64,000 bases of DNA. Source: DATKDP01 sp035546335 (GTDB taxonomy: Bacteria > Acidobacteriota > Thermoanaerobaculia > Gp7-AA8). This document shows positions 1-9,802 of this stretch, piece by piece. Location: the NCBI GenBank assembly GCA_035546335.1, contig DATKDP010000106.1, positions 62,001 through 126,000 on the forward strand. The letters are read 5' to 3'. Numbering within the stretch: the first letter of the stretch is position 1; each line of letters begins with the position of its first letter. Below the pieces are notes generated by a model. The model was not told the DNA's origin, did no database searches, and saw only the letters and a list, made by a program, of their open reading frames with translations. The position numbers were made by a program, and so were the translations under genes.

Positions 1-715
1 TGAATCCGGCGATCGCTACCGCTCCCGCGCGGATGGCGAGCTTCGCCGGACCGATCGGCGTCGGCGCAGGTCTGCCGAAGAAGGGAACCATCACGCGCTG
101 CACACGAATGTTCTGGTCGATCATAAGACCGAGGATTGCACCTCCGCGGAGCGTTCGAAGCACCTCGCGCGCGGATGAAGACGACCCTCTGCCGATGGTC
201 GCGATGTCATGCCTTCCGCGTGAGGCGACGATGAAGTCGTTCAGGCGGGGATCGTACAGCTCTCGTGCGATCACGTTCATCGAGAGGCCCGACAGTCCGA
301 TCGCTGCCGCCAACCACTCCCAGTTGCCGCAATGACCGGTGAAGAGGACGACGCCGCGACCGATGGCGACGGCGTCCCGAAGATTCCCGAGCCCCTCGAA
401 CGAGGTCGTTTCGTCGAGGTTGCCATGCGATAGATTCGGCAGCCATGCGATCTCGAGAAGGGAACATCCGAGATGCGCGAAGCTGGAACGCGCCAGGCGG
501 TCTCGCGCCTCCGGTTCGAGCTCTGGAAACGCTATCGAGAGCGACTCCAGCGCTTTTCTCCGTTCCTTCTGGAGCAGTGCACAAGCAACGGCTCCCGTCC
601 GTTTTCCGATCGAGCGGGCCGAAGAGAGGGACATCCGCACACCGACCGAGCTGCCGGCGCGCAGGGCTGCGTAGATCAGCCCGTTCTTAAGTCGCTGGAG
701 TCTCGAACGCCCCAC
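1..715 (-). CDS. lpxL: LpxL/HtrB-type lipid A acyltransferase (3' end cut by window)
   Basis: Probable inner-membrane lysophospholipid acyltransferase-family enzyme adding a secondary acyl chain to lipid A. The visible 238 residues carry the family H-x4-E motif (GHCGNWEW, His128 and Glu133), followed by a second conserved block (NVIARELYDPRLND) and a GAILGLMIDQN block, in the family order. About the last 60-80 residues lie beyond the window edge. The start chosen is GTG at 715, which overlaps the kdsC stop by 29 bases; no ATG fits better upstream of the conserved part. Together with kdsC it forms an outer-membrane lipid pair. Which acyl chain and position it modifies cannot be told. Confidence 0.85.
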   Translation of the reverse strand, partial: MGRSRLQRLKNGLIYAALRAGSSVGVRMSLSSARSIGKRTGAVACALLQKERRKALESLSIAFPELEPEARDRLARSSFAHLGCSLLEIAWLPNLSHGNLDETTSFEGLGNLRDAVAIGRGVVLFTGHCGNWEWLAAAIGLSGLSMNVIARELYDPRLNDFIVASRGRHDIATIGRGSSSSAREVLRTLRGGAILGLMIDQNIRVQRVMVPFFGRPAPTPIGPAKLAIRAGAVAIAGF

Positions 716-1235
716 GGTCGAATCCCTGCACGACAGTGTCCCATTCGCCACGTTCTCGCAGAAGACGCTCGACCAGTTCGCGGATCGTGCCGGCGCCCCC
801 GGGCGTTGCCAGTTTCCACGTCACCGCCGCGAGCACTTCGGGCGCAGCATCCGAAGGGGCTGCCGAGAGGCCGGCGACGCGGATTGGAGCGAGATCGGGA
901 AGGTCGTCGCCGATGTAACAGGCTCGATCCGCCGGCAGGTTCAGATTGCGCAGCAGCCGCTGCATCTCGTCCAGCTTGCTTCCGGCTCCCTGAGCGAGGT
1001 GCGTGATGCCGAGCTCGCGGCAGCGGCGCTCGAGCGCTTTCGAGGTTCTGCTGGTGATGACCGCGACATCGATGCCGCCTCTTTGAGCCAGCTTCACCGC
1101 GAGCCCATCACGAACATGGAACTGCTTGATCTCGCGCGTGTCGCCGAGATAGATGATGCGGCCATCAGTCCAGACGCCGTCGACGTCGGAGATGATGATC
1201 CGGATCTTCGAGGCTGCTGCTGACGCTGATGTCAT
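687..1235 (-). CDS. kdsC: KdsC-type 3-deoxy-D-manno-octulosonate 8-phosphate phosphatase
   Basis: HAD-superfamily phosphatase of 182 residues, the usual KdsC length. It removes phosphate from KDO-8-phosphate in lipopolysaccharide core synthesis in the cytoplasm. Visible motifs are the nucleophile block DVDGVWTDG (Asp17, Asp19), the VITSRTS motif near residue 60, a lysine block SKLDEM and GDDLPDL near residue 108. The short C0-type HAD without a cap domain fits KdsC, which acts as a tetramer. It lies 34 bases downstream of purH and overlaps the acyltransferase, so the run is probably co-transcribed. A closely related HAD phosphatase with another sugar substrate is possible. Confidence 0.85.
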   Translation of the reverse strand: MTSASAAASKIRIIISDVDGVWTDGRIIYLGDTREIKQFHVRDGLAVKLAQRGGIDVAVITSRTSKALERRCRELGITHLAQGAGSKLDEMQRLLRNLNLPADRACYIGDDLPDLAPIRVAGLSAAPSDAAPEVLAAVTWKLATPGGAGTIRELVERLLRERGEWDTVVQGFDRGAFETPAT

Positions 1236-1269
1236 GGAGTTTCGACTCTCTCAGACGGCGGCTGCCGGG

Positions 1270-2811
1270 TCAATGCCGGAAATGCCGCTCGCCGGTGAAG
1301 AGCATGCTGATCCCGTGCTCGTCGGCAGCGGCAATGACCTCTTCGTCCCGCACCGAGCCGCCAGGCTGGACGATTGCCGTGACGCCCGCACCTGCGAGGA
1401 CGTCGACACCGTCGCGGAAGGGAAAGAAGGCATCCGAAGCGGCAACGGTGCCGGCGGTGGGCCCGGTCGCCTTCGAGATTGCCAGCTTCGCTGCATCGAT
1501 CCGGCTCATCTGACCGGCTCCGATTCCGACGGACTGCGCCGAGCGGGCGAGCACGATCGCGTTCGACTTGACGTGGGCGCAGACGATCCATGCGAACTCC
1601 AGCGATCGGATCTCGTCCATCGTCGGCACTCGCTTCGAGGCCCTCTTCCAGGTGTCGATCGACGAGATCGAATCGCGCGACTGCAGAAGGATGCCTCCAG
1701 CCGCAGTTCGCAGCTCGAAGGCGTTTTCAAAGTCGCGGCTGCTGACGAGGCGAAGATTTTTCTTCGCCCGGAACGCATCGACCGCCTCCTCGGAAAACGA
1801 CGGCGCGATCACGACCTCGAGAAACATCGCTGCCATGCGCATCGCTGCTTCCGGGGAGATCTCCCGATTCACCGCGACGATTCCGCCGAATGCGGAGAGT
1901 GGATCGGCCTCCAGAGCGAGGCGCACCGCCTCGTCGAGCGAAACGGCGGTCGCCACGCCGCACGGATTGGTGTGCTTGATGACCGCACATGCCGGATCGT
2001 CGAAGGACATCGCCAGACGCAGTGCGGCATCGAGGTCGAGCAGATTGTTGTACGACAGGTCTTTTCCCTGAAGCTGGCGAAGCGTGTCGCCGCCGCCGTC
2101 GGAACGGACATAGAACGCAGCCTGCTGCCGTGGATTCTCGCCATAGCGCAGATCCTGCTTTTTTCTGAAGGCGAGCTGCAGGACCTCGGGCGTCCGCTCG
2201 CTCTCCGCAGCCTCGCCTCCGATGGTGCCGAGCCATTCGGCGATCTTCGCATCGTAGGCCGAAGTCGTGCGGAACACCTCGAGAGCGCAATCGCGCCGAA
2301 AGGCCTCGGTCACCTCTCCCTGCTCGAGCTGGCGCATCAGCTCACCGTAGAGGGATGGATTGGAAAGGGCGATGACGTGCCGGAAGTTCTTGGCTGCGGC
2401 CCGCAACATGGAAGGCCCGCCGATGTCGATCTGCTCGACCGCCTCCGCCACGCCGACTCCAGGCCGCGCGATCGTCGCCTCGAATGGATAGAGATTGACG
2501 ACGACGAGGTCGATCGGAGGAATGTTCTGCGCGTCGCATTCTCCGGCGTGCGATGGGTCGTCGCGATCGAACAGAATTGCGCCGAACACTCTCGGCGTCA
2601 GAGTCTTGACCCGTCCGCCGAGAATTTCCGGCGCACCCGACCAGCTGGACACTGGAATCACCGCGACACCCGCACCGGCCAGATGATTCGCTGTTCCCCC
2701 CGTCGAGAGAATTTCCACGCCGCGCCCGGCCAGGAATCGTCCGAGCTCGATGATCCCGCTCTTGTCGGAGACCGAGAGGATCGCTCGCCGAATCGTCACC
2801 GAATCGTTCAA
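1270..2811 (-). CDS. purH: Bifunctional AICAR transformylase / IMP cyclohydrolase PurH
   Basis: Catalyses the last two steps of de novo purine synthesis: formyl transfer from 10-formyl-THF to AICAR, then ring closure to IMP. The 513 residues match the family. The N-terminal IMP cyclohydrolase domain (1-195) starts RRAILSVSDKSGI and holds LSTGGTA and GGRVKTLTP. The transformylase domain holds RYGENPRQ (222-229), the catalytic Lys279-His280 in IKHTNPCG, and DPLSAFGGIVA. The C-terminus GISMLFTGERHFRH is canonical. Its ATG overlaps the stop of the upstream zinc-hydrolase-like gene by four bases (ATGA), suggesting translational coupling. Confidence 0.97.
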   Translation of the reverse strand: MNDSVTIRRAILSVSDKSGIIELGRFLAGRGVEILSTGGTANHLAGAGVAVIPVSSWSGAPEILGGRVKTLTPRVFGAILFDRDDPSHAGECDAQNIPPIDLVVVNLYPFEATIARPGVGVAEAVEQIDIGGPSMLRAAAKNFRHVIALSNPSLYGELMRQLEQGEVTEAFRRDCALEVFRTTSAYDAKIAEWLGTIGGEAAESERTPEVLQLAFRKKQDLRYGENPRQQAAFYVRSDGGGDTLRQLQGKDLSYNNLLDLDAALRLAMSFDDPACAVIKHTNPCGVATAVSLDEAVRLALEADPLSAFGGIVAVNREISPEAAMRMAAMFLEVVIAPSFSEEAVDAFRAKKNLRLVSSRDFENAFELRTAAGGILLQSRDSISSIDTWKRASKRVPTMDEIRSLEFAWIVCAHVKSNAIVLARSAQSVGIGAGQMSRIDAAKLAISKATGPTAGTVAASDAFFPFRDGVDVLAGAGVTAIVQPGGSVRDEEVIAAADEHGISMLFTGERHFRH

Positions 2812-3605
2812 CGCTCGTCGCTTCTCCCGAGGATGGGAGGCTCGGATCGGCGGAGGACGGTCTCGTTGACGACCAGATTGCCGCTCTTCATTCGCGCTGC
2901 CGAGCGAACGTCGCCGCCAACGGTCTTCCAGACGTGATAGTAGACGTTGACCAGATCGGTGACGGCGCGCGAGTAGCTGACCGAGGCGATTCCGAAGGCG
3001 GTGGAGCGATCATCGAATTCCGCCGAGCTTCGTTGCGTCCCACTTCGAAAATACTCCTCGGCGAGCAGCGGATAGAAGCGGGCGGAGCGGCTGAAGGTCG
3101 CTTCGAGATGGCGCTCGAGCTTGAAATCGGCTTCCAGTCCGTAGAATACGGTCGGGAAGCGTGAGAGCTTCCGCTCGACGTATCGCTCGAAGTCCGCCTT
3201 GCAGCAGGCGAGGCGGGAATCGGAGTCGGCGACATGGAACGGATTGTTGGCGTCGGCGACCAGGTGCGCGATCACACCGAGCCGCTCGACGAAGCTGCTC
3301 ATCGGGTGACGGCCGCGGACCATCGTGATCGCCCCGTCGATTTCCCGCTGGAGCCGCTCGCGGAGCGCTCCCCTGCGGCGGTCGACGAAGAAGAAGTGAT
3401 CCTCCGATTCCTCCGAGCGGGCGGCCTCGGCGAGACCGCGTTGATAGTCGCTGTCGTATTTCTGAATGAGAAATCGGAGATCGTGAGGAGCGAGCTGCGC
3501 CGCCTTCGAAGCGATCCGCTGCTCGGCGGGCGCCGTCCAGGCGAGCAGCGACACCGGCATCAGAAGAATCGCGACGAGCGCGCCCAATCCCCTCATCACC
3601 AGCAT
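2808..3605 (-). CDS. Secreted S1/P1 nuclease or phospholipase C-like protein
   Basis: Exported helical protein of about 265 residues. The signal peptide (MRGLGALVAILLMPVSLLA) would be cut so that the mature chain starts with Trp. In the zinc phospholipase C / S1-P1 nuclease superfamily the N-terminal Trp itself binds zinc, which fits. The segment LGVIAHLVADANNPFHV resembles the family's H-x3-D metal helix, and HDLRFLIQKYDSDYQRG may hold another ligand. Start is uncertain between 3605 (chosen) and 3596; neither has a strong ribosome site. It is first in the run with purH, overlapping it by four bases. Substrate unknown; the assignment is from motif pattern only. Confidence 0.6.
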   Translation of the reverse strand: MLVMRGLGALVAILLMPVSLLAWTAPAEQRIASKAAQLAPHDLRFLIQKYDSDYQRGLAEAARSEESEDHFFFVDRRRGALRERLQREIDGAITMVRGRHPMSSFVERLGVIAHLVADANNPFHVADSDSRLACCKADFERYVERKLSRFPTVFYGLEADFKLERHLEATFSRSARFYPLLAEEYFRSGTQRSSAEFDDRSTAFGIASVSYSRAVTDLVNVYYHVWKTVGGDVRSAARMKSGNLVVNETVLRRSEPPILGRSDER

Positions 3606-3643
3606 CTTACGGACCGGCACGATCGGAGTCAACGCGCGCTCGA

Positions 3644-3672
3644 CCGTGGTGGCGCTCCGCGCTCACCACCGG
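3644..3672. repeat. GTGGTG/CACCAC palindromic repeat
   Basis: A hairpin with arms CCGTGGTG and CACCACCGG around GCGCTCCGCGCT lies between two divergent genes. Closely related copies occur at 7215-7243 and 45726-45755, so it is a dispersed palindromic element. Confidence 0.6.
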
Positions 3673-3753
3673 CCGATTCCGTGCTCCCCTCCGGCGAGCG
3701 AGGCTCGCATGCTCGCGATCGGCGATCCGGCGTGATTGAATCGGACGAACACC

Positions 3754-4371
3754 ATGTCTGCAGCGAAAGCAAACGCACGAAACTTCGCGAGTCATCTCGC
3801 CGGGCTCTTCGCCTGCCGCCTCTGCCCGAACGTGGTTGGACGACCGATCACCGGCGCGGTCGCCGGAGCGCGCGTGATGCTGGTGGGCCAGGCGCCCGGT
3901 CCACACGAGGAGAGAGGGGGAAGGCCCTTCGCGCACACTGCGGGGCGACGACTCTTCTCCTGGTTCGCGGCTCTCGGGATTTCCGAGGAGAGCTTCCGCA
4001 GGGCGGTCCACATCTGCGCCGTCGTTCGCTGTTTTCCGGGACGAAATCCTGCCGGGACGGGCGATCGACTGCCTGACGCGGACGAGATCGGCAATTGCGC
4101 GCGGCATCTCGATCGAGAGCTGGCTCTTCTGCGTCCTTCGCTCGTCATCGCAGTCGGGACGCTGGCCGCGTCACAGTTCATCGAAAAGCAGTCGCTCGAC
4201 ATGCTCGCCGGCCGTCTTCATCGCGCCTCGCGCGGTGGAATCGACTTCGACCTCGTCGTCCTTCCTCATCCTTCGGGCCGCTCGACCTGGCTCAATCACC
4301 CCGAGCATCGCGCACTCCTCGAGCGCTCGCTGTCGATGATCGTGAGCCATCCCGGCTTTTCCAGTGTGTGA
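3754..4371 (+). CDS. Iron-sulfur uracil-DNA glycosylase family protein
   Basis: Base-excision repair glycosylase of 205 residues. Motif 1 is VGQAPGPHE, followed by GGRPFAHTAGRRLF; motif 3 is HPSGRSTWLN, where the His is expected to be catalytic. Four cysteines fit the [4Fe-4S] cluster of family 4/5-type enzymes: the CRLC pair near residue 28, then Cys in VVRCFPGRNP and in EIGNC. ATG 3754 is chosen over the upstream TTG at 3736 because the family starts just before the first CxxC. It stands alone, divergent from the purH run. It differs from classic family 4 (GEAPG), so the exact subfamily is open. Confidence 0.8.
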   Translation: MSAAKANARNFASHLAGLFACRLCPNVVGRPITGAVAGARVMLVGQAPGPHEERGGRPFAHTAGRRLFSWFAALGISEESFRRAVHICAVVRCFPGRNPAGTGDRLPDADEIGNCARHLDRELALLRPSLVIAVGTLAASQFIEKQSLDMLAGRLHRASRGGIDFDLVVLPHPSGRSTWLNHPEHRALLERSLSMIVSHPGFSSV

Positions 4372-4396
4372 AATGCGGTCTAGTGTCGACACGACA

Positions 4397-7063
<2,667 letters not shown>

Positions 7064-7429
7064 TGACGGAATTCTAGCGCGGATTCCCCGTCGACGGCGT
7101 CGGCCACTGCAAGAGTGGCTGGACATTCCGATGTCCAGCCCGTGACGCGGGTTGCCATCCCGGGGCCGATCCTCCGCCAGCGCGAGTCATCCCGAAGGGA
7201 TGCAAGGATTCCAGCCGGTGGTGGAGCGAAGCGACACCACCGGAAACGAAGGAGCGGCTGGATTCCGATCATCCCTTCGGGATAGCCGGCCCGCGCTACG
7301 CAGTGCCAGCACCCTCCTCGGTACCTACGATCACGAACTTCCGGGAAGCTGTACTCAGGATGGCGGTCAGCACGGAATGAGTGCAGGCAGTGGTGAAGTC
7401 CACTCGTCGCATGGTAGAAATGGAGGCTC
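7064..7429. repeat. Gene-free region with dispersed palindromic repeats
   Basis: No gene is seen here. Hairpin CTGGACATTCCGATGTCCAG (7119-7138) has eight-base arms around TCCG and recurs exactly at 12421-12440. Then come CATCCCGAAGGGATG (7188-7202), a CCGGTGGTG/CACCACCGG palindrome (7215-7243) and ATCCCTTCGGGAT (7270-7282). The order suggests one compound repeat element. Confidence 0.65.
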
Positions 7430-9187
7430 ATGTCCTCCGTAGCACGATCTGGAGATCCGGAACTACTTCCGCCGGTACGCGTCCGCATCCCCGATCTGTC
7501 CGGCGAAGGTCCGCATTCGGTCTCCGCCAACGGAGTCGATCTGGTCGTCGTCCGCACTCCTGCAGGGCTGCGTGCGTTCCAGGGTCGATGCCCGCATCGA
7601 GGCGCGCTCCTCGGTGAAGGCGAGCTCGATGGCATGACGCTCGTCTGCAGGAATCACCGCTGGCGCTTCGACACGGAGGACGGAACACGCCTCGGCGGTC
7701 CTGAGTGCCTCGCCTCCTATCCGCTCTTCGAGGAGGATGGCGGGATCTTCGTCGCCTTGCCCGCGAAGTCTTCCGCGGAAGATCGCCCGCACGCGCTCCG
7801 CTCGCTCGAGGATTTGCCCGGACCGAAGGGGCTGCCGTTCATCGGAAATCTTTTTCAGCTCGACATCTCCAGACTTCACGAAATCCTCGAGGGATGGGTC
7901 GCCGAGCACGGTCCGCTCTACCGCTACCGCATGGGACCGCAGACGTATGTCGCCGTAGCCGACGCCGAGCTCTGCGAGAAGGTTCTTCGCGGCCGGCCGG
8001 AGACGTACCGGCGGCTCTCCTCGATCGAGCCGGTGTTCGACGAAATGGGAGTGTCCGGTGTTTTTTCGGCCGAGGGAACGGCGTGGCGACCACAGAGACG
8101 GCTTTCGATGGAGGCGCTGTCGCACCGGCATCTGCGGGATTTCTATCCGACGCTCGTCCTGGTGGCCGGGAGGCTGCGCGATCGGTGGGGGAGGCTGGCG
8201 GATGCCGGAGCAGCGGTCGACATCGTCGACGAGCTCAAGCGATTCACCGTCGACGTCACCACGCTCCTGACCCTCGGGCACGACGTCAACACCCTCGAGC
8301 AGGGTGACGACGTGATCCAGCGAAAGCTCGAGCAGATCTTCCCTGCATTCAACCGCCGCCTCTTCGCACTCTTTCCCACATGGCGGCTGCTCCGCCTTCC
8401 GGTCGATCGGCGGCTCGACCAGGCGCTCGGCGAGCTGCGCGACTGGATGAGCGAGCTGGTTTCGCGCGCGCGCACGCGAGGCGCCGCCGAGCCGGAGCAC
8501 GCGGGACGCCCGGCGAACTTTCTCGAGGCGATGGTGGCGGCGCGTGATGACGAAGGACGGCCGTTCCCCGACGAGCTGATCTTCGGAAATCTGCTGACCA
8601 TGCTTCTCGCCGGGGAGGACACGACCGCCTACACTCTCGCATGGGCCGTCCATCATCTCTGTGACAATCCTCCGGCCGTTTCCGCTCTCACCCGTGAGCT
8701 CGACGCGGTCCTGGGCGAGCACACCGTTCCGCAGTCGTTCGAAACAGCGAACCGGCTCGGCGTCGCCGGCGCCGTGGCCAACGAGACGATGCGGCTGCGT
8801 CCCGTCGCGCCGGTGCTGATTCTCGAGACGAATGTCGAGACGGTGCTGGGGAACGTCAAGCTCCCGGCGGGAACGGGAGTGTCGGTTCTGCTGCGTCCGG
8901 CGGTGCGCGACCCGGAGAACTTCGAAGATCCACTGGCGTTCCGCCCGGAGCGGTGGCTCTCGGCGCCGGCGGGCGCACACGAGCCGTCGGTCCATATGCC
9001 ATTCGGCTCGGGGCCGCGTCTCTGTCCGGGACGAGCCCTCGCGTTGCTCGAGATGAAGCTGGTTCTCGCGACGCTCTACAAGTCATTCGAGGTGGAGCGG
9101 CGCGGATCGAGTCGCGACGTGAGCGAGCGGTTCACTTTCACGATGAGCCCGGCGGGACTCGATGTCGCGCTGCGCCGGAGAGTGTGA
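7430..9187 (+). CDS. Rieske [2Fe-2S]-cytochrome P450 fusion monooxygenase
   Basis: Predicted soluble oxygenase of 585 residues joining two complete redox modules. Residues 15-112 are a Rieske ferredoxin domain: Cys54-Pro-His56 and Cys73-x2-His76 with 16 residues between, which would bind a His/Cys-ligated [2Fe-2S] cluster. After a linker and a proline-rich P450 entry (LPGPKGLPFIGN, about 129-140), residues 130-585 form a full P450: I-helix AGEDTT (394-399), ETMR (Glu452-Arg455), and heme loop FGSGPRLCPGR with Cys532. Inference: the Rieske cluster passes electrons to the heme. No reductase lies beside it. ATG 7430 follows GGAGG closely. Substrate unknown. It is not one of the standard P450 fusion classes I know. 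Confidence 0.9.
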   Translation: MSSVARSGDPELLPPVRVRIPDLSGEGPHSVSANGVDLVVVRTPAGLRAFQGRCPHRGALLGEGELDGMTLVCRNHRWRFDTEDGTRLGGPECLASYPLFEEDGGIFVALPAKSSAEDRPHALRSLEDLPGPKGLPFIGNLFQLDISRLHEILEGWVAEHGPLYRYRMGPQTYVAVADAELCEKVLRGRPETYRRLSSIEPVFDEMGVSGVFSAEGTAWRPQRRLSMEALSHRHLRDFYPTLVLVAGRLRDRWGRLADAGAAVDIVDELKRFTVDVTTLLTLGHDVNTLEQGDDVIQRKLEQIFPAFNRRLFALFPTWRLLRLPVDRRLDQALGELRDWMSELVSRARTRGAAEPEHAGRPANFLEAMVAARDDEGRPFPDELIFGNLLTMLLAGEDTTAYTLAWAVHHLCDNPPAVSALTRELDAVLGEHTVPQSFETANRLGVAGAVANETMRLRPVAPVLILETNVETVLGNVKLPAGTGVSVLLRPAVRDPENFEDPLAFRPERWLSAPAGAHEPSVHMPFGSGPRLCPGRALALLEMKLVLATLYKSFEVERRGSSRDVSERFTFTMSPAGLDVALRRRV

Positions 9188-9248
9188 GAGCGGCGGTTCG
9201 CGTCGTGCGGTGGCTCGTGCGATTGAGCGCACGTATCGAAGGGACCGA

Positions 9249-9467
9249 TTAGTCGCCATCGTGGACCGTATCGGCTCGCGGCGGGTTGTCGTCATCGAGC
9301 TCGGGGCTGTCGGGATCGATCTCCATGAGGACTCCGTTTCGGACGATCACGAGAAGCGTCCCGCTCTGGCGGGCGATCTCACGAGCACGGTTGGCGGCTC
9401 GAAGCAGGGCGCGCGGTGCCGCCTGCATGTCCGCGTTGGGCAGATACGATCGAAGTTCTTTGTTCAT
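9249..9467 (-). CDS. Small partner protein of a zeta-type toxin remnant
   Basis: A 72-residue acidic-tailed protein (AANRAREIARQSGTLLVIVRNGVLMEI). Its start overlaps the stop of the preceding zeta-like fragment by four bases (ATGA). Small proteins with an ARxAREIA..tgT.lvv...G segment often sit directly after COG4185-type zeta-like kinases, so I infer it is the accompanying antitoxin or accessory protein. No DNA-binding fold is obvious. Confidence 0.5.
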   Translation of the reverse strand: MNKELRSYLPNADMQAAPRALLRAANRAREIARQSGTLLVIVRNGVLMEIDPDSPELDDDNPPRADTVHDGD

Positions 9468-9802
9468 CGACTTCTACCCTCTTCGATCAGGAGCGGTGGT
9501 CTGCCGCTGTTGTCGAACCACTGCCAGTAATCGACGTGGTGGCGATAGATCTCCAGAAAGTTTCGGATACCGCTGGCAAATCGCCGCCGGACTACCTCTG
9601 CATCGACGTTGTGCCCTCTATGACGCACACGCATCCCTACCCGTGCGATCGCTTCCTCCGGAGAGTCCAGAGATAGAAACACCAGCTTCAAACGAAATCC
9701 TTCCGCACGCCAACGATCAATGCGACGAAGGTACGTATGCCCCGCCAGGGTCGTCTCGAACGCGAAGCTTCTGCCTGCCGATTTCCTGTATTCTCCCCTC
9801 AT
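9464..9802 (-). pseudogene. N-terminally truncated zeta toxin-like P-loop kinase (COG4185 type)
   Basis: The 112 residues match only the C-terminal two thirds of zeta-like kinases: SFAFETTLAG, FRLKLVFLSLDSPEEAIARV, VRHRGHNVDAEVVRRRF, and a final WFDNSGRPPLLI. The first roughly 70-80 residues, with the P-loop and the NAD/D motif, are missing. Upstream in frame there is only the antisense of the neighbouring kinase gene. Without the ATP-binding loop it should be inactive. The fragment's ATG and the ATG of the divergent kinase overlap in CATG (9800-9803), suggesting a deletion brought the kinase gene up to the break. Translation of the fragment is not certain. Confidence 0.7.

Noticed and set aside
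1153..2937. Long plus-strand open frame of 594 codons
   Set aside because: It is antisense to purH, whose protein is fully conserved; arginine- and aspartate-rich shadow frame.
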